The notes under the pieces: generated by a model
Database searches by the model: none
Told to the model about the DNA's origin: nothing
What the model saw: only the letters and a program-made list of their open reading frames with translations
Position numbers and translations under genes: made by a program
Assembly: GCA_963837635.1 (NCBI GenBank)
Contig: CAWINY010000007.1
Coordinates: 1 to 64,000 of the forward strand
Origin: CAWINY01 sp963837635
GTDB lineage: Bacteria > Acidobacteriota > Terriglobia > Terriglobales > Acidobacteriaceae
DNA: 64,000 nt
Reading direction: 5' to 3'
Shown here: positions 52,224 to 61,150 of the stretch, piece after piece
Layout of the letters: each line of letters starts with the position of its first letter
Numbering within the stretch: the stretch's first letter is position 1

Positions 52224-54506
52224 TTAGCCAATCTCCGCCAGTGCCTTGCGAGCTTGCTCGGCTTGGGGCGAGTTGGGGGCCACGGACAACACCTTCTTCA
52301 ACTGGATGGCGGCATTGTTGCGATCCGAAAGCTTCTGGTACACCAACCCCAGGTGGAGATGGAAATCCACGTTGTTGTCATCGGCTTTCGCTGCCTCCAC
52401 AAGAAGGTCGCGCGCCATCCCGTAGGTACCCTTGTGGTAGTACGCCCAGGCCAGCGTATCCGCCGAGGAGGGCGATTTTGGCATGCCGCGCCGGGCGGTT
52501 TGCGCCAAAGTCAGCGCCATATCCGTGTCCTGGCCGGTTTCCATCATCAGATAGGCGAGATTGTTGGCAGCTACCGGCTGATCGGGCTGTATCTGCAAGG
52601 CTTTTTCATAGTACTTCTGGGCGTCCTTGTAATTCTTGCGCGAACCTTCCAGCGTGCCCAGCACCACGTACGAACCGGCGTCATTCGGCCTCGTCTTGAT
52701 CCAGTTCTGCAGCACAGCGACCGCCTTGTCGATGGTTCCGCGCATGACCTGGATGCGCGTAAAAAGCGTGACCGCCTGCGCGTTATTGCTGTCCAGTTGC
52801 ATGGCCTTTTGAGCGCTAGCTTCGGCTGGTCCCATATCCTTGGGATCAAACTGCAGCGATGCCAGCAGGGCGTAGTCCGCACTGCTGTTGGGAACCTTTT
52901 CGATCTGCGCCTTCACCCGGGCGATGGCCTTGTCGCGCTGCTTCTGGGCGAGATCGGTCATGGCAAGGTCGCGAAGCGCTTCGGCGGAACCGGGATCACG
53001 CTGCAACGCCTGTTCGAACAAATTCTCGGCTTCGGCAAACTTCTTTTGGGAGACGCGCCAACGGCCCAGTGCCTCGTAGCCGAAAGCCGCTTGCGGAGCT
53101 AATTCGACGGCCTTCTTCAAGTCGGCTTCCACCAGGTTCTGCTGGTTCCGGCTGCTTTCGACGGTCGCCCGCCAAACATAAGCGTCAGCGAAATTGGGAT
53201 TGAGCTTGATGACGGTATCGGCCCGATCCGAGAGCAACTGCACATCCCCAGTGAGTATGGCAAGATCGGCCAGCGCTTTTTCAGCCTTCACCATGCTGGG
53301 GGACAGGCGCACGGCCTCGCGCCACTGTTCCTTGGCCAGGTTGAGGTCGCCTTTGCTCATGGCTGCGAGTCCCAATTGATAGCGGGCAAAGGCGTTATCC
53401 GGATTGTCCTTGACCGCTTGCTGGAGCAGGGTCACGGCTTCCGCAGCGTTTCCCTGCCGGCTCAGGATAATGCCCCGGAACAGTGAGATTTCCAGATCTT
53501 TCGGGTTGGCTTTTTGTAATTCACTGACGATGGGCTCGGCTTCCTTGTCGCGGTTGGAATCGAGCAGCAGTTGGACGTATGCCTTCTTCAGCGAGCTGTC
53601 TTTCTTGTGGACCTGGACCAGACGGCCAAATTCGGCGACGGCCTTGTCGAGCTGGCCCGAAGCCAGGTAATAGTCGCCCAGCAGACGCATGCCCTCGCTG
53701 CTGTCCGAGAGCTCATTCGAGGCTTCACGCAGGACCTGTTCCGCTTTGTCGTTTTGCTTCTGGGCCATGAACTGGCTGGCCAATGCGACCCGGGCCGTCG
53801 TATTCTTCGGTTCCGCCGCAATCGCATCACGGAACTGCTTTTCCGCATCGGACCAGCGGCTCTGGCTCATATAGAAGCGGCCAAGCGTCAGCCGGGCATG
53901 GGCTGACTTGGAGTCCAGCGCGACGGCGTGCTTCAGCGACGCCTCTGCGTCCCCCATGGTCGCCGGATTGCCCATTTGGAACATGGCCAAATTCTCAAAG
54001 TATCCGGCGTGATTCGGATTGAGGGCAATGGCGCGCTGAATCTCGCTGATCCCGCCATTCAGGTCGTGGCCAGCCGCCAGAATACTCGCCAGCAGCGCAT
54101 GGCCATCGGCGCTGTTGGGGTCCTTCTTCAAAACGATGTCGGCCTGCTCCCGCGCTTTGTCAGCCTGGCGAGCACCGAGGAACAAATTGCCTAACTCGGT
54201 ATGTGCCTGGAGATTGTCCGGCTGCAGCTCGACAGTGCGTTGCAACTCGTTGTAAGCACTGGCCCAGGCGCCAACATGCATGTAGGCCTGCGCCAGTTGA
54301 AAGTGCGCTTGGGTGAAGCGCGGGTCGACCTGTAACGCATTGGAAAACTGGATCACCGCCTCGTGGTACTGGCCCTTTTCAAGATAGCGGTTCCCGCTTT
54401 CCAGATATTTCTGCTTACGGACGTTAGGGTTGCGCGAGCAGCCGCTAAGGGCGGCCATCAACGAGACGGTCAAACAAACGATTACCAGCTTATGAGCGAT
54501 TCTCAT
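52224..54506 (-). CDS. Large TPR lipoprotein, PEP-CTERM system type (PrsT-like)
   Basis: 760 residues. Lipoprotein signal MRIAHKLVIVCLTVSLMAALSGC with lipobox LSGC (Cys23). The rest is an array of about 20 tetratricopeptide repeats, beginning YLESGNRYLEKGQYHEAVIQFSNALQVDPRF and recurring as ALDSKSAHARLTLGRFYMSQSRWSDAEKQFRDAI and similar. It resembles the PEP-CTERM TPR lipoprotein family that accompanies exosortase loci. A sigma-54-like promoter precedes it and a PEP-CTERM gene lies divergently 580 bases away, supporting that role. A role in EPS or outer-membrane assembly is inferred. Confidence 0.85.
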   Translation of the reverse strand: MRIAHKLVIVCLTVSLMAALSGCSRNPNVRKQKYLESGNRYLEKGQYHEAVIQFSNALQVDPRFTQAHFQLAQAYMHVGAWASAYNELQRTVELQPDNLQAHTELGNLFLGARQADKAREQADIVLKKDPNSADGHALLASILAAGHDLNGGISEIQRAIALNPNHAGYFENLAMFQMGNPATMGDAEASLKHAVALDSKSAHARLTLGRFYMSQSRWSDAEKQFRDAIAAEPKNTTARVALASQFMAQKQNDKAEQVLREASNELSDSSEGMRLLGDYYLASGQLDKAVAEFGRLVQVHKKDSSLKKAYVQLLLDSNRDKEAEPIVSELQKANPKDLEISLFRGIILSRQGNAAEAVTLLQQAVKDNPDNAFARYQLGLAAMSKGDLNLAKEQWREAVRLSPSMVKAEKALADLAILTGDVQLLSDRADTVIKLNPNFADAYVWRATVESSRNQQNLVEADLKKAVELAPQAAFGYEALGRWRVSQKKFAEAENLFEQALQRDPGSAEALRDLAMTDLAQKQRDKAIARVKAQIEKVPNSSADYALLASLQFDPKDMGPAEASAQKAMQLDSNNAQAVTLFTRIQVMRGTIDKAVAVLQNWIKTRPNDAGSYVVLGTLEGSRKNYKDAQKYYEKALQIQPDQPVAANNLAYLMMETGQDTDMALTLAQTARRGMPKSPSSADTLAWAYYHKGTYGMARDLLVEAAKADDNNVDFHLHLGLVYQKLSDRNNAAIQLKKVLSVAPNSPQAEQARKALAEIG

Positions 54507-54541
54507 GGCATTTTCCAGGGTGACAGTGTCATTTAGATATT

Positions 54542-54557
54542 TGCAATTTTGTAGCCA
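54542..54557 (-). promoter_or_regulatory. Sigma-54 promoter of the TPR gene
   Basis: TGGCTACAAAATTGCA has GG and GC exactly 10 bases apart and matches TGGC...TTGCA. It lies about 36 bases before the ATG. Confidence 0.75.
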
Positions 54558-55029
54558 AGCTCAATATCGGCACCCCTGTACTCAAAGGTTAGCCTAGCAA
54601 AGGCGGGGCGGGAAGCATATACCGTGAAGGCTCACCGCGGGAATTGAGAAGGACTTTTCCCAAACTGCATGCAAGGAGGGTGCGCAAAATCTTGTGGAAG
54701 CCGCCGCCAGTCGTAGTAACCTATGTATTTGCAACGTTTTGCGCGCTCGCGTGGTTTGGAGACTAAACTGCCTAGTGGTACGGTGGTTGTTGATCTGATC
54801 AGGCTGAGGAGATCATGGCTATGATAAATCGGCGCTTGTCGGGGCGGCGGCGCCCCTTTGGGGCAGTCCTGCGCAGAGCCCGATTTTTCAGCATACCTTT
54901 GGGACAGCCTTTTGCTGGCACGGGACAAAACGTTTCCTATAGCGAAGGCAACACATTGGAACAGTGACCTTAGTACCATGGCCGCCAACTCAGCTAAGCT
55001 GTTTATTTCCAATGCCATTTGCGCTGGGA
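54558..55029. other. Long intergenic control region
   Basis: Lies between the two divergent sigma-54-like promoters. It includes a hairpin GCCCC-TTT-GGGGC at 54,852-54,864. I looked for a GEMM riboswitch and found none. Binding sites for a sigma-54 activator are expected here but no clear repeated motif was identified. Confidence 0.5.
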
Positions 55030-55045
55030 AGGCAGCGGAATTGCA
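55030..55045 (+). promoter_or_regulatory. Sigma-54 promoter of the PEP-CTERM gene
   Basis: AGGCAGCGGAATTGCA has GG and GC exactly 10 bases apart and a perfect TTGCA; the -24 side is weaker. It lies 40 bases before the ATG. Confidence 0.65.
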
Positions 55046-55084
55046 TGTAAACAACCAAACGACCGTCACGAGGAGAATATACAC

Positions 55085-55687
55085 ATGGCATCTTTCAGGA
55101 GAATTCGCCAAAGCTGGCTGATGTTTGCAATGATGTTGGCAGGTATTACATGTCTATCGGGCACGGTTTGGGCGTGCACGATCACCAGCACAACGCCGGG
55201 TTACACCGACGCTTCACACCCTAGTTTCACTTCTTCGAGCAGTATTACTTGGGATTCAACCCTTGCGCTCCAGGATCAGGCGAGTATCGGAGTTTGGGCG
55301 GGAATCAACGCTAGTCTTACATTCGACCTGTACCAGGGAAGCACCCGCGTCTATGAGGAAACGTTCAGCAACCTGCCAGGGGGCGTTCAGACCGATCTCT
55401 ATTACACCCTGGACACGACGGGCCATACCTCACTTGGTTCACCTAACAATCTTCTCACCCCCTCTTACACGTGGGGGAGCAATGTACCTGCAGATCTAAC
55501 CCAAAGCTATAAGTGGATCGATACGCTCAATTGGAATGGGGGAAGCGCACAAGAACCCAACCCGGGATATGAGGCTCAGACAGTTACCCACGCGCCCAGC
55601 CCAGTTCCCGAACCCTCCAGCCTGCTTCTGCTTGGCACCGGCTTTTTGGCCGTCGTGGGTGCAATTCGCAGGCAGTTAATGATGTAA
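55085..55687 (+). CDS. PEP-CTERM sorted exported protein
   Basis: 200 residues from the ATG at 55085 with AGGAG ahead. A signal peptide (about 1-31, ending TVWA) is followed by a Ser/Thr-rich beta-type body (STTPGYTDASHPSFTSSSS, YQGSTRVYEETFSNLPGG). The C-terminus PVPEPSSLLLLGTGFLAVVGAIRR is a complete PEP-CTERM sorting signal: PEP motif, hydrophobic helix, basic end. Exosortase XrtA cleaves this tail in transit to the surface, and such proteins are often glycosylated. No enzymatic domain is seen. The position next to the EPS operon suggests a matrix or coat protein. Confidence 0.9.
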   Translation: MASFRRIRQSWLMFAMMLAGITCLSGTVWACTITSTTPGYTDASHPSFTSSSSITWDSTLALQDQASIGVWAGINASLTFDLYQGSTRVYEETFSNLPGGVQTDLYYTLDTTGHTSLGSPNNLLTPSYTWGSNVPADLTQSYKWIDTLNWNGGSAQEPNPGYEAQTVTHAPSPVPEPSSLLLLGTGFLAVVGAIRRQLMM

Positions 55688-55712
55688 TAAAGGTCGTCCA
55701 AAATCGTCCATC

Positions 55713-55740
55713 AAAGCCGCCTTGCTGGCGGCTTTCTTGT
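55713..55740 (+). terminator. Terminator of the PEP-CTERM gene
   Basis: AAAGCCGCC-TTGCT-GGCGGCTTT followed by CTTGTT, 25 bases after the stop. Confidence 0.85.
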
Positions 55741-56053
55741 TAATGCTCGATTCGATTTAAGCCAGCTTTGTGCCCTAAAGATTTCCAGGCAAAGTGGAAC
55801 CATCTTACCCAAGGTGAAGGAAAATCTTTTCCACTTCCTGTCTCAATTTCTTCCTTTCCAGAATACAGGGCGGTGAACTAATTTGGTCTGAATGCTTTAT
55901 CCATTCGTGCCGATGTTGATGGCGGGCAATGCGATTTGCCCGGTCCATGGCCCTGACCGTGGTACAACGCCTAAATCCCGGTTCATGGAAAACTTCAGGC
56001 ACACACATTGGCAACTCCATTGCACTAAGAAGCTGCAATCCGTTGTCAACAAT
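55741..56053. other. Region ahead of the regulator gene
   Basis: About 310 bases in which the regulator's frame is open from 55,892 but shows no family similarity. No promoter of sigma-54 type was found on the plus strand. Confidence 0.45.
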
Positions 56054-56983
56054 ATGCAAGAAACTGACGCCATTCACGTATTAGAACCGGAAACCCGGTT
56101 TCTGCCTTTGCCGGCAAGCCCAGTCATGTCTGCGCTCCACGGTGCCGCCGCGAAACTGGCTGAGCTTGCCTGTCCCGTCCTCATTCTTGGCGAGCCGGGC
56201 AGTGGCAAGCGCGGCTTGGCGTTGCGGATACACCAGTTGTCCTCGCGCAGCGATGAGCCGTTCCGCAGCACGGACGGTTCACAATTCTCTTTATCGCTGG
56301 CGAAAACAAACGGCACGAACCAGCTTTTGGGTGGCGCTGGCATGGTGTACTTCACCGAGGCCGCCCAGTTAAGTCTGCCGGCACAGGATAAGCTGCTCAA
56401 GGTTCTGGCGCGTGGCCGAGGTGGCCCGCGGCTGGTCTTTGCCTCGAGCGACAATCTAGATCACGGGGTGCGAACCCGACAGATCGGCGAAGATTTTTAC
56501 TACGCGATTGGGGCTGTGTGTTTGCGGGTTCCCCCGCTGCGTTGCCGCCGCGAGGATCTTGAGATCCTCTGCACCCATTTTCTTGAACAGTACACGCAAA
56601 TGTTCAGCCGGCCCAAGCCGGCACTTAGCCCGGAAGCCTCGACATTTTTCCTGAGCTATCGCTGGCCTGGCAACATCGCCGAGCTGGAAATGGCGATCAA
56701 GTCCCTGGTGGCGATCGGCGATGAGCGGGTCGTGCTGGCCGCGCTGAGAGCTTCCTCCTGGTCCACGGGGGAGAAGAATGGGGCTGGGACCGCCTCGCTC
56801 AAGCAGGCCTCCCGCGCGGCATCGCAGGAAGCGGAGCGCGAGTTAATCACCGACGTCTTGGCGTCCACCGGCTGGAATCGCAAACAAGCGGCACAGCGCT
56901 TACAAATCAGTTACAAAGCCCTGTTGTACAAGTTGAAGCAGATCGGGATCGAGGCCGCGACAGCGGACCATGGAGAATACTGA
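56054..56983 (+). CDS. Sigma-54-activator-like AAA+ regulator lacking the GAFTGA loop
   Basis: 309 residues from the ATG at 56054; upstream in-frame ATGs at 55985 and 55892 are possible but add unconserved sequence. It has a Walker A GEPGSGKR (46-53), the RVPPLRCRREDLEIL motif of sigma-54 activators (158-172), YRWPGNIAELEMAI (212-225) and a C-terminal Fis-type helix-turn-helix (NRKQAAQRLQISYKALLYKLKQIGI, 285-309 region). However, the segment between Walker A and B is shortened, the GAFTGA loop that contacts sigma-54 is missing, and Walker B reads MVYFTEAA, with Thr in place of Asp. It is therefore unlikely to remodel sigma-54 itself. Its stop overlaps the EPS operon start. Confidence 0.85.
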   Translation: MQETDAIHVLEPETRFLPLPASPVMSALHGAAAKLAELACPVLILGEPGSGKRGLALRIHQLSSRSDEPFRSTDGSQFSLSLAKTNGTNQLLGGAGMVYFTEAAQLSLPAQDKLLKVLARGRGGPRLVFASSDNLDHGVRTRQIGEDFYYAIGAVCLRVPPLRCRREDLEILCTHFLEQYTQMFSRPKPALSPEASTFFLSYRWPGNIAELEMAIKSLVAIGDERVVLAALRASSWSTGEKNGAGTASLKQASRAASQEAERELITDVLASTGWNRKQAAQRLQISYKALLYKLKQIGIEAATADHGEY

Positions 56984-57584
56984 GATTATGAAGCGAATCT
57001 TTTTGGTTATCACCCTGATGCTCGTCGTCGCTAGCCTTGCGGTTGCGCAAGCGAAGGCATCCTCAAGCAGCCCAAGCGACGCCGCAGCTGCCGCCGATCC
57101 TGCCACCTACGTCATTGGCCCCTTGGACGTACTTCAGATCAGCGTGTGGAAAGAGCCGGAGATGTCAACCCCGTCGGTGCCGGTGCGGCCGGATGGAAAA
57201 ATCTCTCTGCCGCTGCTAGGTGATATCCAGGCGTCGGGTTTAACCCCAACGCAACTGAGCTCGGTCCTCGCCGAGGACGCCAAGAAATTCGTCCAGGATC
57301 CGCAAATTACGGTGGTCGTCACCGCGATCAACAGCAAGCGGGTTTACATCCTGGGCGAGGTCGGGCACGCCGGTCCAATGGGGTTGCTGCCGGAGATGAG
57401 CGTACTCCAGGCGATTTCCTCCGCAGGCGGCCTTTCGCAGTATGCAAATGCAAAGAAAATCTACGTGTTACGTCCGGTGAACGGAGCGCAACAGCGAATC
57501 CCGTTCAACTACAAACTGGCGCTGAAAGGGGACGCCAAACAAGACATTCTCTTGCAGCCCGGGGACACCATTATCGTCCCGTAG
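56970..57584 (+). CDS. Polysaccharide export protein (Wza/EpsA family), exosortase-associated
   Basis: 204 residues if started at 56970, overlapping the regulator stop by 14 bases; an ATG at 56988 (MKRIFLVITLMLVVASLAVAQ) gives a cleaner signal peptide and may be the true start. The body has the Poly_export domain (YVIGPLDVLQISVWKEPEMS...VRPDGKISLPLLGDIQASGLTP) and an SLBB domain (VYILGEVGHAGPMGLLPEMSVLQAISSAGGL). It would form the outer-membrane exit for the exopolysaccharide. Short compared with E. coli Wza, as usual for XrtA loci. Confidence 0.9.
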   Translation: MENTEIMKRIFLVITLMLVVASLAVAQAKASSSSPSDAAAAADPATYVIGPLDVLQISVWKEPEMSTPSVPVRPDGKISLPLLGDIQASGLTPTQLSSVLAEDAKKFVQDPQITVVVTAINSKRVYILGEVGHAGPMGLLPEMSVLQAISSAGGLSQYANAKKIYVLRPVNGAQQRIPFNYKLALKGDAKQDILLQPGDTIIVP

Positions 57585-57798
57585 GAGATCCGTTGCTTCC
57601 AGTTGCCGGGTGCGGTTTTGAGCAAGACGGCTCGGTTACTTCGGTAATCTCCTCCAGGACCGGAGTTGCGTCGATAATTGTGTAGATAATCCATCAGTGG
57701 ATTACCGGCGCGTGTGTCTTAATGGGGCATGACGTACTCGGATTCGAGTTCTACTGGTATTCGGTTCGAAATAGCGAGTTCGGACAAAGGACGAAAGA

Positions 57799-59355
57799 AT
57801 GCAGCAACAGCGGCAACGAGAGCTGGGAATCAACGATTATGTGGCGATTGCCCGCCGGCGGCTGGTGATCATTATCGTGCCGGCGGTGTTGGTGACGATA
57901 CTGGCCGTGGCGGTTTCGTTCGTGCTGCAGGCTCGCTATCAATCCGTCACCCTGATCCTGATTGAACAACCCAAAGTGCCCACCGATTATGTGAGATCGG
58001 TGGTGAACGAGGATCTGAACGGGCGGCTGGCGCGCATGACCGAGCAGATCTTCAGCCGGACCCGCTTGGAGCCGATTATCGAGCGCTTCGGAATCTATGG
58101 GAACGATAAGCTCACCATCGACGAAAAGTTGGAACAACTGCGCAAAGCTGTCGTCGTAACCCCGATCAAGTCATCCGATGAAGGTTCGCGCAGTGGATCG
58201 CCGGGGTTCACCGTCGCGGTCACGTTGAATCAGGCCCGATTGGCGCAGCAGGTGTGCGGCGAAATCGCTGCCATGTTTCTCTCGGAAAACCTCAAGCTGC
58301 GGGAGCAATCCGCGGAAGGCACAACCGATTTTCTCAAAACCCAGCTAGACGATGCCAAGCGCAGTCTGGACGAGCAGGATGCCAAATTGGCCGCCTTTCA
58401 ATCCCAAAACTTCGGCCAACTCCCCGGGCAAGAACAGTCGAACCAGAACATGCTGGGGAGCCTAAATACGCAGTTGGATGCGGCGACTCAAGCGCTCAAC
58501 CGCTTGGAGCAGGATAAGGGTTACGCCGAGGTCGTCCTGGCCCAGCAGAAAGCTGCCTACGCCACGTCCCGCGAAGCGTCAGAGAGCGACAGTGATGTGG
58601 CTGCCCCACTGTCCAAGGAGCACGACACCCAAATTGAGCAGGCACAAAACCGGCTCACGGAATTGGAAGCGCGCTATACCCCGGACCACCCGGACGTACT
58701 CAAAGCCCGCCGCGAACTCGAGGCGTTGAAAGGCAACATAGATTCGGCGTCCGCAGCTACGGCAGCAGCCACCGGCTCAACCAAGAAGAAGTCCGCGACC
58801 GAGCCCGCGCAACTGCAGCAACTCGAGTTTCAGATCGGTAGCATGGAGAAGGCGATTGCCGCCAAAAAAGCCGACCAGGACCGCATTCAGCAGCAGATCA
58901 GGAATTTCCAAACGCGCCTGCAGGCCAGCCCGATAGTGCAGGAAAAATTCAAGGGAATCACTCGCGACTACGAAATTGCGCAGAAATCCTACAACGACCT
59001 GCTGGCCAAGAAAACCCAGTCCGAAATGGCGACCGACCTGGAGCGGCGCCAGGAAGGCGAGCAGTTCCGCATCGTCGATCCGCCAAACCTACCTGAAAAA
59101 CCGACCTTTCCGAACCGGCTGCTGTTCGCTTTTGGCGGTCTCATCGGCGGACTCATCGTGGGCGGCGGCTTGGCAGGACTGGTCGAGTTTCAGGATAAAT
59201 CGCTGCGGAACGACACTGATGTCCTGTTCCATACTAAATTGGAAACGCTGGCCACGATCCCGGTGATCGGTAGCGAGAAGCCAGTGGTGACGAAACGCCG
59301 AGGGTTTCGCCTGCGCCGCAAAGCCCCCGAACTAGCAACGGGCGGGAGGGCGTAA
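57799..59355 (+). CDS. Chain-length determinant/tyrosine-kinase adaptor protein (GumC-Wzz family)
   Basis: 518 residues. A Wzz N-terminus (LGINDYVAIARRRLVIIIVPAVLVTILAVAVSFVLQ) with the first membrane helix at 23-44 is followed by a long periplasmic coiled coil (about 170-400, rich in Gln, Lys and Glu). The GNVR-like end reads IVDPPNLPEKPTFPNRLLFAFGGLIGGLIVGGGLAGL with the second helix. It sets polysaccharide chain length together with the cytoplasmic kinase encoded two genes on. The next gene starts at its TAA (overlap of one base). Confidence 0.92.
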   Translation: MQQQRQRELGINDYVAIARRRLVIIIVPAVLVTILAVAVSFVLQARYQSVTLILIEQPKVPTDYVRSVVNEDLNGRLARMTEQIFSRTRLEPIIERFGIYGNDKLTIDEKLEQLRKAVVVTPIKSSDEGSRSGSPGFTVAVTLNQARLAQQVCGEIAAMFLSENLKLREQSAEGTTDFLKTQLDDAKRSLDEQDAKLAAFQSQNFGQLPGQEQSNQNMLGSLNTQLDAATQALNRLEQDKGYAEVVLAQQKAAYATSREASESDSDVAAPLSKEHDTQIEQAQNRLTELEARYTPDHPDVLKARRELEALKGNIDSASAATAAATGSTKKKSATEPAQLQQLEFQIGSMEKAIAAKKADQDRIQQQIRNFQTRLQASPIVQEKFKGITRDYEIAQKSYNDLLAKKTQSEMATDLERRQEGEQFRIVDPPNLPEKPTFPNRLLFAFGGLIGGLIVGGGLAGLVEFQDKSLRNDTDVLFHTKLETLATIPVIGSEKPVVTKRRGFRLRRKAPELATGGRA

Positions 59356-60272
59356 TGTACAAGAAATTTTTTGGCCTGCAACGGTCGCCGTTCAGCGTCA
59401 ATCCCGACCCGCGCTTCCTGTGCATGACGCCACACCTGCAAGAGGTGCTGGCGTCCCTCGAATACGGCGTGCGCAGCCGCAAGGGATTTGTTGTGCTGAC
59501 GGGTGGGGTGGGAACGGGCAAGACTACGCTGTTGCGATCGTTGCTGGCCTCGCTGGAGCAGGCCAAGGTCGCCACCGCGTTCGTGTTCAATCCTCGGCTT
59601 GAGATTCTCGATCTGCTCGAGTTCATGATGGCTGATTTCGGCATCGAGGTGCGGGCGCGAACCAAGGCGCAGATGTTGCTGCAGTTGAACCAGTGGCTTC
59701 TGGACCGACATCGCGCCGGCATTACCGCAGCCGTCATCATTGATGAAGCGCAGAACCTCTCGCAGGACTTGCTGGAAGAGGTGCGGTTGCTAACTAATCT
59801 GGAAACCGCCACGGAGAAACTGCTCCAGATCGTCCTTGCTGGCCAGCCTGAGCTGGAGGACCGGCTCCGGCTTCCGGAAACTCGCCAGTTACGCCAGCGG
59901 ATCACGCTGCGGTGTCGCACTCAGCCGCTGGCCAGGCAGGACACGCACTTCTATATCAACGAACGGCTCCGGATTGCCGGGGGTTCCGACGAGCCGATGT
60001 TCTCGCCCGAAGCGATGGACCTGGTCTATGAATACGCGCAAGGCATTCCCCGGGTCACCAATCTGCTGTGCGAACACGCCCTGATCCTCGCTTATGTCGA
60101 GCAGTGCCGCCCGATTCCGGCAACGCTCATTCACGAGGTCGCAACCGAATTCGATCTCGACGAGGTTCCGCCGGTAGTGGCCGCACCTAGTCCCTTGCGC
60201 ACCATCAACCCCACTGCCCACGCGACCGGGATAACGGCGCCGCAGGCAAGCACCACAGAGGGAGCGAAATGA
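59355..60272 (+). CDS. Exosortase-system AAA ATPase (ExeA-like)
   Basis: 305 residues. It opens MYKKFFGLQRSPFSVNPDPRFLCMTP, the typical start of XrtA-associated and ExeA-type ATPases. Walker A is LTGGVGTGKTT near 50, Walker B AAVIIDEAQNLSQ near 130, and LRQRITLRCRTQPL and GIPRVTNLLCEHAL are family motifs. The C-terminal 35 residues are Pro/Ala-rich. Such ATPases are invariant parts of PEP-CTERM EPS loci; the precise role is not known. It overlaps the kinase gene by 4 bases. Confidence 0.92.
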   Translation: MYKKFFGLQRSPFSVNPDPRFLCMTPHLQEVLASLEYGVRSRKGFVVLTGGVGTGKTTLLRSLLASLEQAKVATAFVFNPRLEILDLLEFMMADFGIEVRARTKAQMLLQLNQWLLDRHRAGITAAVIIDEAQNLSQDLLEEVRLLTNLETATEKLLQIVLAGQPELEDRLRLPETRQLRQRITLRCRTQPLARQDTHFYINERLRIAGGSDEPMFSPEAMDLVYEYAQGIPRVTNLLCEHALILAYVEQCRPIPATLIHEVATEFDLDEVPPVVAAPSPLRTINPTAHATGITAPQASTTEGAK

Positions 60273-61147
60273 GCCGGATCTACGACGCCTTGACGAAGGC
60301 GGAACACGAGTCTGCGCTGACCACGGTCACCGGTGTCCTGGATAGCTCTATTCGGGACGGTTCGTCGCTGACACTGGCGGACTTTGCCGTGCACCCATGG
60401 AATCTGGACTTTGCCCGCTTGATCTTTACGGACTCCTCAGAGGAAGTTCTGGCGCTCGAGCAGTTCCGCAGTTTGCGCTCGCGCCTGTACCAATTGCGCG
60501 CCAAGCAACCGATTCGGACGGTCCTTGTCTGCAGTGCGCTAGCCGGGGAAGGCAAAACGTTTGTTTCTGCCAACCTTTCCATGGCACTGGCCAAACAGAG
60601 TGGCAAAAAGGTGTTGCTGATCGATGCCGACCTGCGCAAGCCCACCCTGCATCAACTGCTCGGTGCTCCTGCGAGCCCGGGACTGACGGAAGTGCTGGCC
60701 GGTACTGCGGATTTGGCCGATGTCATCCAATCCGGCTCGATCGAAAACCTATGGTTTCTACCCGCCGGGACGCCCGTGCCAGATGCTGCCGAGGTGCTCG
60801 GGAACAAGCACATTGCCAATGTGATCGAAAGGGTGATGCCACTCTTTGACTGGATCGTTGTGGACTCATCGCCCGTGCTGCCCGTTTCCGACGCGGTCAC
60901 GATTTCACGCTCCTGCGATGCTGTTCTGCTGGTGGCGAGGGCCGAAGCCACTCCCTGTGACGCGGTTCAGCGGGCCCAACACGAGTTCCGGGAAGCCCGC
61001 GTGTTAGGCCTGGTTCTGAACGCCGCGACGAAGGCACCGCGACATGGCTCTTACGATTACCCTCATTATGGGCAGGGAAAGCACGGAGGCGCCCCCGTCT
61101 CGGCGAAGCCGACAGGTGAAGATTCGAATTCGAGGGCACAGGGATAA
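60269..61147 (+). CDS. CpsD/CapB-type tyrosine-protein kinase (EPS chain-length regulation)
   Basis: 292 residues. MSRIYDALTKAE is the common start of these cytoplasmic BY-kinases. Walker A CSALAGEGKTFVSAN, Walker A' VLLIDADLRKP and Walker B WIVVDSSPVLPVSDA are in order. The C-terminus has only a small tyrosine group (SYDYPHY), which would be the autophosphorylation cluster. It pairs with the GumC-like membrane protein to control polymerisation. Confidence 0.92.
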   Translation: MSRIYDALTKAEHESALTTVTGVLDSSIRDGSSLTLADFAVHPWNLDFARLIFTDSSEEVLALEQFRSLRSRLYQLRAKQPIRTVLVCSALAGEGKTFVSANLSMALAKQSGKKVLLIDADLRKPTLHQLLGAPASPGLTEVLAGTADLADVIQSGSIENLWFLPAGTPVPDAAEVLGNKHIANVIERVMPLFDWIVVDSSPVLPVSDAVTISRSCDAVLLVARAEATPCDAVQRAQHEFREARVLGLVLNAATKAPRHGSYDYPHYGQGKHGGAPVSAKPTGEDSNSRAQG

Positions 61148-61150
61148 ACG

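Noticed and set aside
54558..55084. Cyclic di-GMP (GEMM) riboswitch ahead of the PEP-CTERM gene
   Set aside because: The conserved GEMM core and tetraloop receptor could not be found; only an unrelated GCCCC/GGGGC hairpin is present.
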